A stretch of 64,000 nucleotides of DNA from Hyphococcus lacteus (GTDB taxonomy: Bacteria > Pseudomonadota > Alphaproteobacteria > Caulobacterales > Parvularculaceae). Both the position numbers and the translations under genes were made by a program. Below the pieces are notes generated by a model. It had not been told where the DNA came from. It was given only the letters and a program-made list of their open reading frames with translations, and did not search any database. Where the stretch lies: the NCBI RefSeq assembly GCF_041058985.1, contig NZ_JBEHZE010000002.1, positions 124,001 through 188,000 on the forward strand, read 5' to 3'. Positions within the stretch are counted from its first letter, which is position 1. Every line of letters begins with the position of its first letter. Positions 26,734-34,966 of the stretch are shown in pieces.

Positions 26734-28182
26734 ATGAAATATGGGGGCGTCGCGCTGATCGCTTTAATGACAGCATCATGCGCAAGCGTAAATCAGGAAT
26801 TATTAGAAGCTCAGTTACCTGAAGCACCGGCGGCTTGGACCGCCGATGATTCGGTAGGTGCGACACCCACTGGTGACTGGGTTACCGCGTTTAACGACCC
26901 CATGCTTCGCTCATTGATCTCTGAAGCAATGGAGAACAACAACAATCTTCTTGCCGCTGCGGCCAACCTTGATCAGGCTCGCGCCGGTGCCGGGATTAGC
27001 CGAGCAGCCATGCTGCCCACGGTCGGGGCAAACTTTAATGCCCAGCGCAGCGCGATTGTCACCGACCCTACAACGGCGGCGCAAGCTGGCGGCGGTACAA
27101 CAACAAGCAGCAACCGCCTTTACATCAATAATTTCTCCCTAGGCGGATCACTAAGCTGGGAACTTGATATCTGGGGCCGCCTCACGGACGAGACGCGCGC
27201 TTCATATCGTGACGCAAGAGCCGCGCAAGGCGACCTCTATGGCGCGCAACTATCTATTGCAGCACGGGTTGCACAATCATGGTTCGCTCTTATTGAGGCA
27301 CGTCAACAACGCGAACTCGCAGATCGCGACACCGAAGCCCGTGAACGAAACCTTCGCGTGACTGAACGCCGATACGACCGTGGCGTTTCTTCTAGTCTCG
27401 ATGTGCGTCTTTCGCGATCAGCCCTCGGAAGCAGTCAGGCCAACCTCGCATTGCGTCAACGGTTAGAACTCGAAGCCTCACGCGCGCTCGAAGTTCTTCT
27501 TGGACGTTATCCCGGCGCTGAACTCGAAGCGGCCGAAGCCTTACCAGTTCTGCCCGCGCTCGCCGGTGCAGGCGCACCGGGCGATATTCTAGCGCGTCGC
27601 CCAGACCTTGTGGCAGCCGAAGCCCGCATGGAGGCCGCCGGCCTTCGATCACGTGCAGCACGCAAACAATTTTTGCCCCAACTAACACTCAGCTCACGCG
27701 CAGGTACTTCGGGGCCCGATTTCGCAGACTTGACCGACCCACAACGTTTGGCGGGTAACATGGCAGCTGGTTTGTTCCAGCCTTTGTTTCAGGGTGGCCG
27801 GCTTATTGCGAATTCAAAGCGCGCGCGTGCCGCCGCTGAGAGCGCGTTGTTCGATTATGTGCAAACTACCCTCACCGCCTATCAAGAGGCAGAAAATGCG
27901 ATTGCAGCCGAGACTTTATTGGCCGCACGCGAAGACGCGCTTCGCCTCGCCTATGAGGAGGCCGCAGCAGCAGAGGACCTGACCGAACGTCGCTACTCAA
28001 GTGGTGCAGCAACAATCTTCAACCTTTTGGATGCGCAAACGCGGCGAATTTCATCCGAGAGCCAATATATTCAAGCGCAACAACAACGCGTTTCTAACCG
28101 CGTGCAGCTTTATCTTGCGATCGGCGGGGACTTCCTGACGCAAGAAAAACTGGCTGCCCTTGCCGTGGATGCCGGAGAGTAG
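26734..28182 (+). CDS. RND efflux outer-membrane lipoprotein (NodT/OprM family)
   Basis: 482 residues from the ATG at 26734; an upstream in-frame start at 26647 would put 29 residues before the lipoprotein signal. The signal is MKYGGVALIALMTASC with the lipid-modified Cys at residue 16. The body has the two OEP repeats, with the family motif SWELDIWGRL and the late stretch LFQPLFQGGRLIANSKRARA. It forms the outer-membrane channel of a tripartite pump. First gene of a three-gene operon: adaptor and pump follow with gaps of 1 and 3 nt. Confidence 0.93.
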   Translation: MKYGGVALIALMTASCASVNQELLEAQLPEAPAAWTADDSVGATPTGDWVTAFNDPMLRSLISEAMENNNNLLAAAANLDQARAGAGISRAAMLPTVGANFNAQRSAIVTDPTTAAQAGGGTTTSSNRLYINNFSLGGSLSWELDIWGRLTDETRASYRDARAAQGDLYGAQLSIAARVAQSWFALIEARQQRELADRDTEARERNLRVTERRYDRGVSSSLDVRLSRSALGSSQANLALRQRLELEASRALEVLLGRYPGAELEAAEALPVLPALAGAGAPGDILARRPDLVAAEARMEAAGLRSRAARKQFLPQLTLSSRAGTSGPDFADLTDPQRLAGNMAAGLFQPLFQGGRLIANSKRARAAAESALFDYVQTTLTAYQEAENAIAAETLLAAREDALRLAYEEAAAAEDLTERRYSSGAATIFNLLDAQTRRISSESQYIQAQQQRVSNRVQLYLAIGGDFLTQEKLAALAVDAGE

Positions 28183-28183
28183 A

Positions 28184-29410
28184 ATGAGTCGTAAATTATA
28201 CACTGTATTTGGGACACTCGGCATATTTGTCGTGTTGATCTTGATTGTCTCAATCATGAATTCGTTGCGAGAAGAGCCTGAATTGCAAGAGCCAGTCGCC
28301 GCAGCCCCCGCTGTCTTTTTCACAACGGCGCAAACACAATCGGTAACACTGGATGTTAACGCACAGGGCGAGGTCCGTCCGCTCACAGATATAAATCTTA
28401 CGGCACAAGTTTCTGGTCGCGTAATCGAAACGTCGCCATCATTCGTCAATGGTGGCGCATTCGACGAAGGCGACATGCTCATCAAAATCGAAGATACCGA
28501 CTATCGCGCAGCTGTTGCCGCCGCAAAAGCGCGTGTTGCTCAGGCTGAACAAACGCTTCGCCTTGAAGAGGCAGAAGCGGATTTGGCTCGTCGTGATTTT
28601 GAAGAATTGAACCCGAACGAGACGCCATCCCAACTTACTTTGCGTATCCCGCAATTAGCGCAAGCAAGAGCCAATTTTGAAGCCGCACGCGCGGAAATGG
28701 AAGCAGCTCAGATAAATCTTCAACGCACTGCCATTCGCGCGCCCTTCCCCGGGCGTGTGCGAGAACGCATCGCGGGTGTTGGCCAGTTTGTATCGCCCGG
28801 TGCACAACTGGGCCGTATTTTTTCTACTGATGTCGCTGAAATCCGGCTGGCCCTGACCGACAATGATCTTGCCAAACTTGGCCTTCCACTAGCGTTTGTT
28901 GAAACCGAAAATAATCCGGGGCCGAATGTTGCACTTAGCGCGCGATTGGCCGGTAAAAACCATAATTGGCAGGGGCGCATTGCACGCACCGATGGCTCTA
29001 TTGATTCAGCGACGCGCCAAGTCATCGCAATTGCCGTCGTTGATGATCCGTATGGCACGGGTGCCGATAACGGAACACCACTTGCCATGGGTCTTTTTGC
29101 TAACGGTGTGATCACGGGTAAACCCTACGAAAATGCGATCGTTCTACCGCGCTCAGCGCTTTATGGGCGTGACAAAGTTTACGTCATCAGTGATGACAAT
29201 ACCCTCATTGAACGCACGATCGAGATCGTTTCTTCCGACCGGGATACCATTACGCTCGCCAGCGGCATCAACAGCGGCGAACGCATTGTCATATCGCCAT
29301 TGCGCGGTGCCGGAGAAGGCGATGAAGTTGCGCCAACAGATCCGCAGAACACTGATGAACCATCTCCACTGTCAGCGTCCGCGACCCGCAACGTAACGTC
29401 TAGGGAGTAG
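28184..29410 (+). CDS. RND efflux periplasmic adaptor (HlyD/MFP family)
   Basis: 408 residues starting 1 nt after the channel gene. One N-terminal membrane segment (residues 5-25) anchors it in the inner membrane. The lipoyl-like and hairpin portions follow (GEVRPLTDINLTAQVSGRV, then the helical hairpin around AAVAAAKARVAQAEQTLRLEE), with the returning half RTAIRAPFPGRVRERIAGVGQ. It bridges pump and channel. The C-terminal tail after GEGDEVAPT is short and disordered. Confidence 0.93.
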   Translation: MSRKLYTVFGTLGIFVVLILIVSIMNSLREEPELQEPVAAAPAVFFTTAQTQSVTLDVNAQGEVRPLTDINLTAQVSGRVIETSPSFVNGGAFDEGDMLIKIEDTDYRAAVAAAKARVAQAEQTLRLEEAEADLARRDFEELNPNETPSQLTLRIPQLAQARANFEAARAEMEAAQINLQRTAIRAPFPGRVRERIAGVGQFVSPGAQLGRIFSTDVAEIRLALTDNDLAKLGLPLAFVETENNPGPNVALSARLAGKNHNWQGRIARTDGSIDSATRQVIAIAVVDDPYGTGADNGTPLAMGLFANGVITGKPYENAIVLPRSALYGRDKVYVISDDNTLIERTIEIVSSDRDTITLASGINSGERIVISPLRGAGEGDEVAPTDPQNTDEPSPLSASATRNVTSRE

Positions 29411-29413
29411 GCT

Positions 29414-32400
29414 GTGAACGGAATTATTGCCTGGTGGACTAAAAATTCAGTAGCGGCCAACCTGTTGATGGTTGCGTGTATCGTGGCCGGCGCAATGGCG
29501 TTCATGAAACTTGAGCGAGAGGTTTTCCCGTCTGCCAGCTTTAACGGTGCAACGGTAAGCGTCGTTTGGCCCGGCGCTTCGCCGCCCGAAGTCGAAGAAC
29601 AAATCATTCTTCGAATAGAAGAAGCGATCTCCGATATTGATGGCGTGGAACATGTTATGTCCACCGCACGCGAGGGCGTTGCCAGCATCAATGTCGAAGG
29701 CATCGAAAGTGTCGACGCCACTTACTTCCTGAATGAAATCAAAAATCGTGTCGACGGCATATCGACACTGCCTCAGGATTCATACCCGCCTGTGGTTAGT
29801 CAGTGGCGCTCCAATGACCCTGCCCAATTCGTTGCACTTTATGGTGATATCGAACCGAGAGAACTATACCGCTTAGCGCGGGAGCTCCGCGATGAAGTTT
29901 CACAAATTCCGAATGGATCGCCACTTGTCGATCTATGGGGCGTTGTTGATGAAGAAGTTTCAATCGAAGTTTCAGAAGACAGTCTTCGTCGTTATGGCCT
30001 CACCTTTGACGATGTATCACGCGCTATTCGCGGTTCATCGCTCAATTTGGCCGGTGGTCAGGTAAGAACCGATACCGGCAATATTCAGGTTGCTACACGG
30101 AATCTCGCCGATAGCGCCGAAGAATTTGAAAAAATCGTCATCCGTCAAAACCCTGATGGATCAACGATCCGCGTCATCGACGTTGCCAATGTCATTGACG
30201 GATTTGAAGATGTAAAAGCCCGACGCGAAATGAATGGTAAGCCGACCGTCAATATAGCCATAAACTCGCCGGAAACACTAAACATCGTTGAGCTATCGGC
30301 AGCGGTGAACAAATGGCTCGATGAAAAGAATGAAGAGTTAGGTGACAAGGTAACGCTATATATCTGGTTTGATTTCGCAGATGTCTATTTTGGACGGATG
30401 GATTTGGTTTCTACCAACGCCTTAATTGGTATGGTTTTAGTGCTCATTGTTCTTCTCCTTTTCCTCCGCCCTACCGTCGCATTTTGGACAACCATCGGGA
30501 TCGCAGTTTCATTCGGCGGCGCATTTATTTTTATGCCTATGGCGGGCGTCTCGCTAAACATGCTTTCGCTTTTCGCATTTCTTTTAGTGATTGGGGTTGT
30601 CGTTGATGATGCCATCATCGTCGGTGAAGCGATTCACAATGACGTCGAGAACGGCGGCAAAGGCGTTGATGCGGCCATTGTCGCAACACAGCTTGTAGCC
30701 AAACCTGTTTTGTTTGCTGTTCTGACAACCATGATCGCATTTTTACCATGGTTGTTTATTTCCGGCGGTACATCACAATTCACCAAGCACATTACTTTAA
30801 CGATCATTTTTGCGCTTGTTTTTTCACTCGTGGAGTCTTTTCTGATTTTGCCATCGCACCTCGCGCATATGAAAAAGCAGAACAAGGAAGGCGCGTATTA
30901 TCGTTTTCAACGAACGTTTTCTGAAGGGCTGGTAAACTTTGCAAATAATGTATACCGGCCGGTCATCAAGACAGCTTTGACATTCCGCTATTTCACTGTT
31001 GCCTTTTTCATTAGTGCATTCGTGATTGCGACCGCCATAATGTCGCAAGGGTGGATCGCGTTTAAGTTTATGCCCGAAGTTCAAGGCACGTTCCTGTCAC
31101 TATCGGTCAGAATGCCGGAAGGGTCCCCGTGGAATCGCTCACAACAAGTATTCGAAGAAGTCGAACTTGCTGCCGAGAAATTAAAATCAAAGCTAAACAC
31201 CCCCGACCTTGAGTTTATTAAGTCGGTTTACATTGGTGCGGCCGAAACCGACGTGAACGCGTATGTCACTATCGTCACTGCCGATAAACGCAAACAATCC
31301 ACAAAAGATGTTGCGGAATTATTCCGAGAACAGTTGGGGGATATTCCTGATGCTGAAGAAATCAACATCGGATATACGCTTAACGATGGTGGGCCAGACC
31401 TTTCTTTCGGCATTGAATCCGATAATCTCGAAGAACTACGGCTTGGTGTTATTGATCTTCAAAATTTTCTACGATCTGTTCCCGCAACCTATGATGTTAG
31501 GAACAACCTCCAATCAGCAACACCGGAATTACAAGTCAGCTTAAAACCCGGTGCAGAACGGTTTGGCCTGACCTTGGGCGAAGTCTCGCGCCAGATACGC
31601 CAGTCATTTTATGGCGAAGAAGTTCAGCGTCTGCCCCGTGGTGGTCAAGACGTTCGCGTGATGGTTCGTTATCCACGTTCCGACCGCGAGTCGCTCACCA
31701 CGATTGAAAACATGCGTATTCGTACACCCGACGGACGTGAGGTCCCTCTCGCGGCCGTGGCTGACGCAAATTTTGCTCCCAGCTTTAAACGAATTGACCG
31801 TCGTGATCGTCAACGCTCCGCCCGTGTCACCGGTGAGCTTTTGGAGAATGCCGACCGCGAAGCGATCATGAAAATATATCGCGAAGAATTTGTGCCTGAA
31901 TTCAAAGCACGTCACCCCAATGTCTCCTTGGCTCAACGGGGGGATGCAGAGGAACAGGCCGAATTCATGAGCGAGTTTCTGGCCCTCTACGCGGTCGCTC
32001 TCTTTGCTATGTATATGTTGTTGGCAATCGCATTTGGCTCATATTGGCAGCCGGTTTTGGTCATGTCGGCAATTCCGTTTGGCTTTATGGGGGCAGTCTT
32101 TGGTCACGCTCTCTTCGGCCTGGATTTCGCTCTGTTCTCATTCTTCGGAATTGGTGCGGCCGCCGGCGTTGTTATCAACGACAATTTGGTACTGATCGAC
32201 TACGTCAATCGCCTTAGGGCGGGCGGCGAAGGCGCTTTCGCTGCCTTGGTACGGGCCGGTGTTGGCCGTTTCCGTCCAATCCTGCTCACCTCATTGACGA
32301 CCTTTATCGGTCTTCTGCCAATCATGTTCGAGCGGTCTACCGATGCTCAATTTTTGATGCCGACCGTCGTTTCCCTCGCATTTGGGGTATTCTTCGCAAC

Positions 32401-32611
32401 GTTTGTCACCTTGCTCTTCGTTCCGGCGATGTATGCCGTCGGTGCAGATATCGCCCGCTTTTACCGCTGGGCATGGACCGGAGAACCGCAAATTCCCTTG
32501 GGCTATGGTGCATCTGCCGAAAGCGAGGACGACGCCTCTCGTCCCGTCGGCGAATCGGCTATTAGTGCTGGCGGTCATCAAGAAAAGCCGTCTTTTAGAC
32601 CCGCCGAGTAA
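29414..32611 (+). CDS. RND efflux pump (AcrB/HAE-like permease)
   Basis: 1,065 residues from a GTG start with AGGGAG upstream. It has twelve expected membrane segments in two similar halves with large periplasmic loops. The membrane motif GVVVDDAIIVGEAI carries the paired aspartates of the proton relay in TM4. The early sequence WPGASPPEVEEQI is the family signature of heavy-metal/hydrophobe pumps. It exports amphiphilic compounds using the proton gradient. The substrate is unknown and no regulator gene is adjacent. Confidence 0.95.
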   Translation: MNGIIAWWTKNSVAANLLMVACIVAGAMAFMKLEREVFPSASFNGATVSVVWPGASPPEVEEQIILRIEEAISDIDGVEHVMSTAREGVASINVEGIESVDATYFLNEIKNRVDGISTLPQDSYPPVVSQWRSNDPAQFVALYGDIEPRELYRLARELRDEVSQIPNGSPLVDLWGVVDEEVSIEVSEDSLRRYGLTFDDVSRAIRGSSLNLAGGQVRTDTGNIQVATRNLADSAEEFEKIVIRQNPDGSTIRVIDVANVIDGFEDVKARREMNGKPTVNIAINSPETLNIVELSAAVNKWLDEKNEELGDKVTLYIWFDFADVYFGRMDLVSTNALIGMVLVLIVLLLFLRPTVAFWTTIGIAVSFGGAFIFMPMAGVSLNMLSLFAFLLVIGVVVDDAIIVGEAIHNDVENGGKGVDAAIVATQLVAKPVLFAVLTTMIAFLPWLFISGGTSQFTKHITLTIIFALVFSLVESFLILPSHLAHMKKQNKEGAYYRFQRTFSEGLVNFANNVYRPVIKTALTFRYFTVAFFISAFVIATAIMSQGWIAFKFMPEVQGTFLSLSVRMPEGSPWNRSQQVFEEVELAAEKLKSKLNTPDLEFIKSVYIGAAETDVNAYVTIVTADKRKQSTKDVAELFREQLGDIPDAEEINIGYTLNDGGPDLSFGIESDNLEELRLGVIDLQNFLRSVPATYDVRNNLQSATPELQVSLKPGAERFGLTLGEVSRQIRQSFYGEEVQRLPRGGQDVRVMVRYPRSDRESLTTIENMRIRTPDGREVPLAAVADANFAPSFKRIDRRDRQRSARVTGELLENADREAIMKIYREEFVPEFKARHPNVSLAQRGDAEEQAEFMSEFLALYAVALFAMYMLLAIAFGSYWQPVLVMSAIPFGFMGAVFGHALFGLDFALFSFFGIGAAAGVVINDNLVLIDYVNRLRAGGEGAFAALVRAGVGRFRPILLTSLTTFIGLLPIMFERSTDAQFLMPTVVSLAFGVFFATFVTLLFVPAMYAVGADIARFYRWAWTGEPQIPLGYGASAESEDDASRPVGESAISAGGHQEKPSFRPAE

Positions 32612-32629
32612 GATGATCCCTTGCCCCAA

Positions 32630-32645
32630 TTAACCATATGTTAAC
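32630..32645. promoter_or_regulatory. Perfect CtrA-type box
   Basis: TTAA-CCATATG-TTAA-C matches the full CtrA recognition consensus TTAA-N7-TTAA plus the trailing C. It lies just past the RND pump gene and about 220 nt before tRNA-Asn, with no protein gene close downstream, which is odd for a CtrA site. Confidence 0.5.
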
Positions 32646-32666
32646 TCCTTGATGAGACCTTAATAA

Positions 32667-32686
32667 TATCTTCTCCCGAGAAGATA
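32667..32686. promoter_or_regulatory. Perfect inverted repeat, operator-like
   Basis: TATCTTCTC-CC-GAGAAGATA: a perfect 9-bp inverted repeat with a 2-bp centre, 21 bp after the CtrA-type box. The tight centre favours a dimer binding site over an RNA hairpin. No regulator can be assigned. Confidence 0.5.
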
Positions 32687-32713
32687 CCCACCATACCCCA
32701 CGACAGTGAGTAC

Positions 32714-32740
32714 CGGCCGCGTTTCCCCCAAACGCGGCCG
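32714..32740. terminator. GC-rich hairpin, possible terminator
   Basis: CGGCCGCGTTT / AAACGCGGCCG forms an 11-bp perfect stem around a CCCCC loop, about 100 nt after the RND operon. It is not followed by a T tract (TCTCAG), so it may be a processing or regulatory structure instead of an intrinsic terminator. Confidence 0.45.
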
Positions 32741-32865
32741 TCTCAGTTCGTATGTGGCGTTTTCTCCTCAACCGGCCGGTACCTTTCACAAAAAATGAAC
32801 TTTATTGCGAAAAGATAGTAGATTAACTGAGACGCCTTTGTTATATCCGCCGCCACCAACGGTGA

Positions 32866-32941
32866 TCCCCGATAGCTCAGTTGGTAGAGCAGCTGACTGT
32901 TAATCAGCTTGTCACTGGTTCGAGTCCAGTTCGGGGAGCCA
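32866..32941 (+). tRNA. tRNA-Asn (anticodon GTT)
   Basis: A 76-nt cloverleaf: acceptor TCCCCGA pairs with TCGGGGA, anticodon stem GCTGA/TCAGC encloses loop CTGTTAA (anticodon GTT), the T arm holds GGTTCGAGTCC, and the CCA end is encoded. Confidence 0.96.
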
Positions 32942-33366
32942 TTTTTTCTAAGCCCACCCACCCCTAACCTTCGACGCCGTAAATCCGGCCAGGATACCTA
33001 TGTGCTATCCTGATGTGTCAGTGAAAAAATCGGTTCGAACCGAGATATGCACCCTATCAAAATTTTTTAAAATTGTGCCGCCAGCTTCGTGTTTGCATAA
33101 GCCTCATTCCCGAGGCTGCTTTCGATCATTTTCTATATCGCAATCTATGATCCTCCCGCACAAGCAATGTTGGGTGGCATTATGATCTCAATTGCTATGA
33201 CGCAATTAGAAACTAGTTATCATGGTCACTCGGCTTTTTTCTTCTATCGAAAATACTTCTGCTTCTTGCTTGGTGTTATCAGGGCTTCCTTTTCTTTGTG
33301 AGGATCCTACATTACGAATGTTTGGGGTAAGATACACACAGATCCAAAGCCCATCTCGGAGAATAA
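32942..33366. other. AT-richer spacer after tRNA-Asn
   Basis: No supported gene. It holds a perfect 14-bp palindrome TCGGTTCGAACCGA (33030-33043) and a short GCCTC/GAGGC hairpin near 33101. It is followed by an unrecognised ORF, which together suggest accessory DNA downstream of a tRNA. Confidence 0.5.
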
Positions 33367-34941
33367 ATGTCGATTAGATCCTATAAGCTTTGGCCAGCCA
33401 AAACGATATCAATTTTCGACCACCTTACTGTCCATGGTGATGGCGGGTCATCCCAATCAGAAATCGACTCGGCTATCGCGGATATCAACGCCGACATTTT
33501 TCCGCTCGGAATCGAGCCCGAGCCTTTCGCGGCGAATTGCGCAAAAGCTCTGCAAGCCTTTACGAAAACGCAATCCGCTCTAACAGCAAGAAACGCCTAT
33601 GCATTTCTCAGTGCGCATCACTTCCGAAAGGAAATTGTTGATTTAGTGGCGAAGCGAGCATCAATCGCGAATGCACTCCCCCCGCCCCTTATACAGTTAT
33701 TTCAAGACTGTCTCCAGCATTCACCACATTGGGTCGTTGTTCGAAATATTCTCAGTATAATGAAAATATTAAAAGCGCTTCCCATGGATGATCAGGTCAT
33801 TTTCCTCGAACGGGTATCGATGCATCATCAATTTATTGGAGAGGTTCCCAACATACCGTCTGAAGCAGATTTCAAAAAAGACGGGTTGTTATTTTCGCTT
33901 GCTAAGGCTGGTGACTGGGAAGCACAAGACGACATAATCGAAAGCCTGACACCCAACAGCTCTTTGGCAGTAAAAGAGTGGGTACTACGCCACGGATATG
34001 ATTCTGTTCCGAGCCCGGAAACGATGGGTGAATATGACCCAACATATATCGCGTACATTCAAAACCTCTTTGAAAACACTGATATGCTGGGCGTCATCAG
34101 CCAACCCTCAATCGACGACGGTTTGGCTGTAAGCATTCTTCATTATCTTTCGGATCTTGCCTCTGGTGCCGTTAATGACGTGACTTGGACTGATCCAAAG
34201 CTCTTCGAAAATGAAACAGAAATATTATTTCGGTTGATTGATCACCTAGAAGGACGGGAGTTAGACCTTCCCGAATTGTACGCGCTGGCATACATCTACG
34301 AAGAATTGTTAGGCCCTAATAGCGACGATATAATTTTGCGGACCCCACAAGGAGACAGCGTAATGGCCAAAAAAGTATTGGCAGTCTTTGACGTAGATGA
34401 AAACCGCACGAAAATAGACACCGCACTCTCGTCAACACAATCTACAAATTTTATGGAAGCCTTGGCAATCGTCGTTCAAACGCGTGGTTGGTCAAGATTT
34501 GACACTCTCCTAAAGGCTTTGCGAGCTGATTTCCCTCGGCGCGGCTCTACCCCGCTGCGCACCGGTTTAATTGGACAACTTGCCGACAGCATCCAAAATC
34601 GATCAGAGGCCGAACAGGCAAGCCAGTGGTGTATTGACTATTTTCGTATCCACGCAAACGGGTACAGCACTTTTACGCGCCAACCAGACTTCGACAAGTT
34701 CGTCAGTATACTGCTGCAGACAAACGCGCGGTACACCGGCGTAGCACCAGCTTTAGTGTTGGCAGGTCTCGATAGCGTCGGCGCGAGACGCGCTGCTGCC
34801 GAGCTGTTGCTAGCATGGCATTCAAAGGATTATCCCGACGACATAGCTAGACGCATTGAAAATGCAATCAATGACCAGGAAGTTGTCGCAGATAAGCTGA
34901 AAACTATACAAGTGAAAATGGCACAGCGTTTACTCCACTAA
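33367..34941 (+). CDS. Unrecognised 524-residue protein
   Basis: I do not recognise a family. The frame is long and has a clear GGAG 5 nt before the ATG, so it is very probably a gene. The protein is mostly helical by inspection, with repeated blocks of about 35-45 residues rich in Leu and Ala (for example NILSIMKILKALPMDDQVIFL, and the end GLDSVGARRAAAELLLAWH), which would suit a HEAT-like helical-repeat or scaffold fold. No signal peptide, membrane segment or cysteine-rich motif is seen. It stands alone downstream of tRNA-Asn and converges with parC. Its composition is more AT-rich than the neighbouring core genes, consistent with acquisition. Confidence 0.8.
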   Translation: MSIRSYKLWPAKTISIFDHLTVHGDGGSSQSEIDSAIADINADIFPLGIEPEPFAANCAKALQAFTKTQSALTARNAYAFLSAHHFRKEIVDLVAKRASIANALPPPLIQLFQDCLQHSPHWVVVRNILSIMKILKALPMDDQVIFLERVSMHHQFIGEVPNIPSEADFKKDGLLFSLAKAGDWEAQDDIIESLTPNSSLAVKEWVLRHGYDSVPSPETMGEYDPTYIAYIQNLFENTDMLGVISQPSIDDGLAVSILHYLSDLASGAVNDVTWTDPKLFENETEILFRLIDHLEGRELDLPELYALAYIYEELLGPNSDDIILRTPQGDSVMAKKVLAVFDVDENRTKIDTALSSTQSTNFMEALAIVVQTRGWSRFDTLLKALRADFPRRGSTPLRTGLIGQLADSIQNRSEAEQASQWCIDYFRIHANGYSTFTRQPDFDKFVSILLQTNARYTGVAPALVLAGLDSVGARRAAAELLLAWHSKDYPDDIARRIENAINDQEVVADKLKTIQVKMAQRLLH

Positions 34942-34966
34942 TAGCCATTTCACGGCTTTTGTAGCA

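Larger units (their letters stand above)
32612..32865. other. Non-coding stretch with regulatory-looking structure
   Basis: No gene is seen. The stretch holds, in order, a perfect CtrA-type box (32630-32645), a 9-bp inverted repeat with 2-bp centre (32667-32686), and an 11-bp GC-rich hairpin (32714-32740), and ends at tRNA-Asn. TACCGGCC at 32711-32718 can also pair with GGCCGGTA at 32774-32781, so alternative RNA folds are possible. A small regulatory RNA or regulated tRNA leader are both conceivable. Confidence 0.5.

Noticed and set aside
33101..33119. Short GCCTC/GAGGC hairpin after tRNA-Asn as a terminator.
   Set aside because: Stem of six pairs and no T tract after it.
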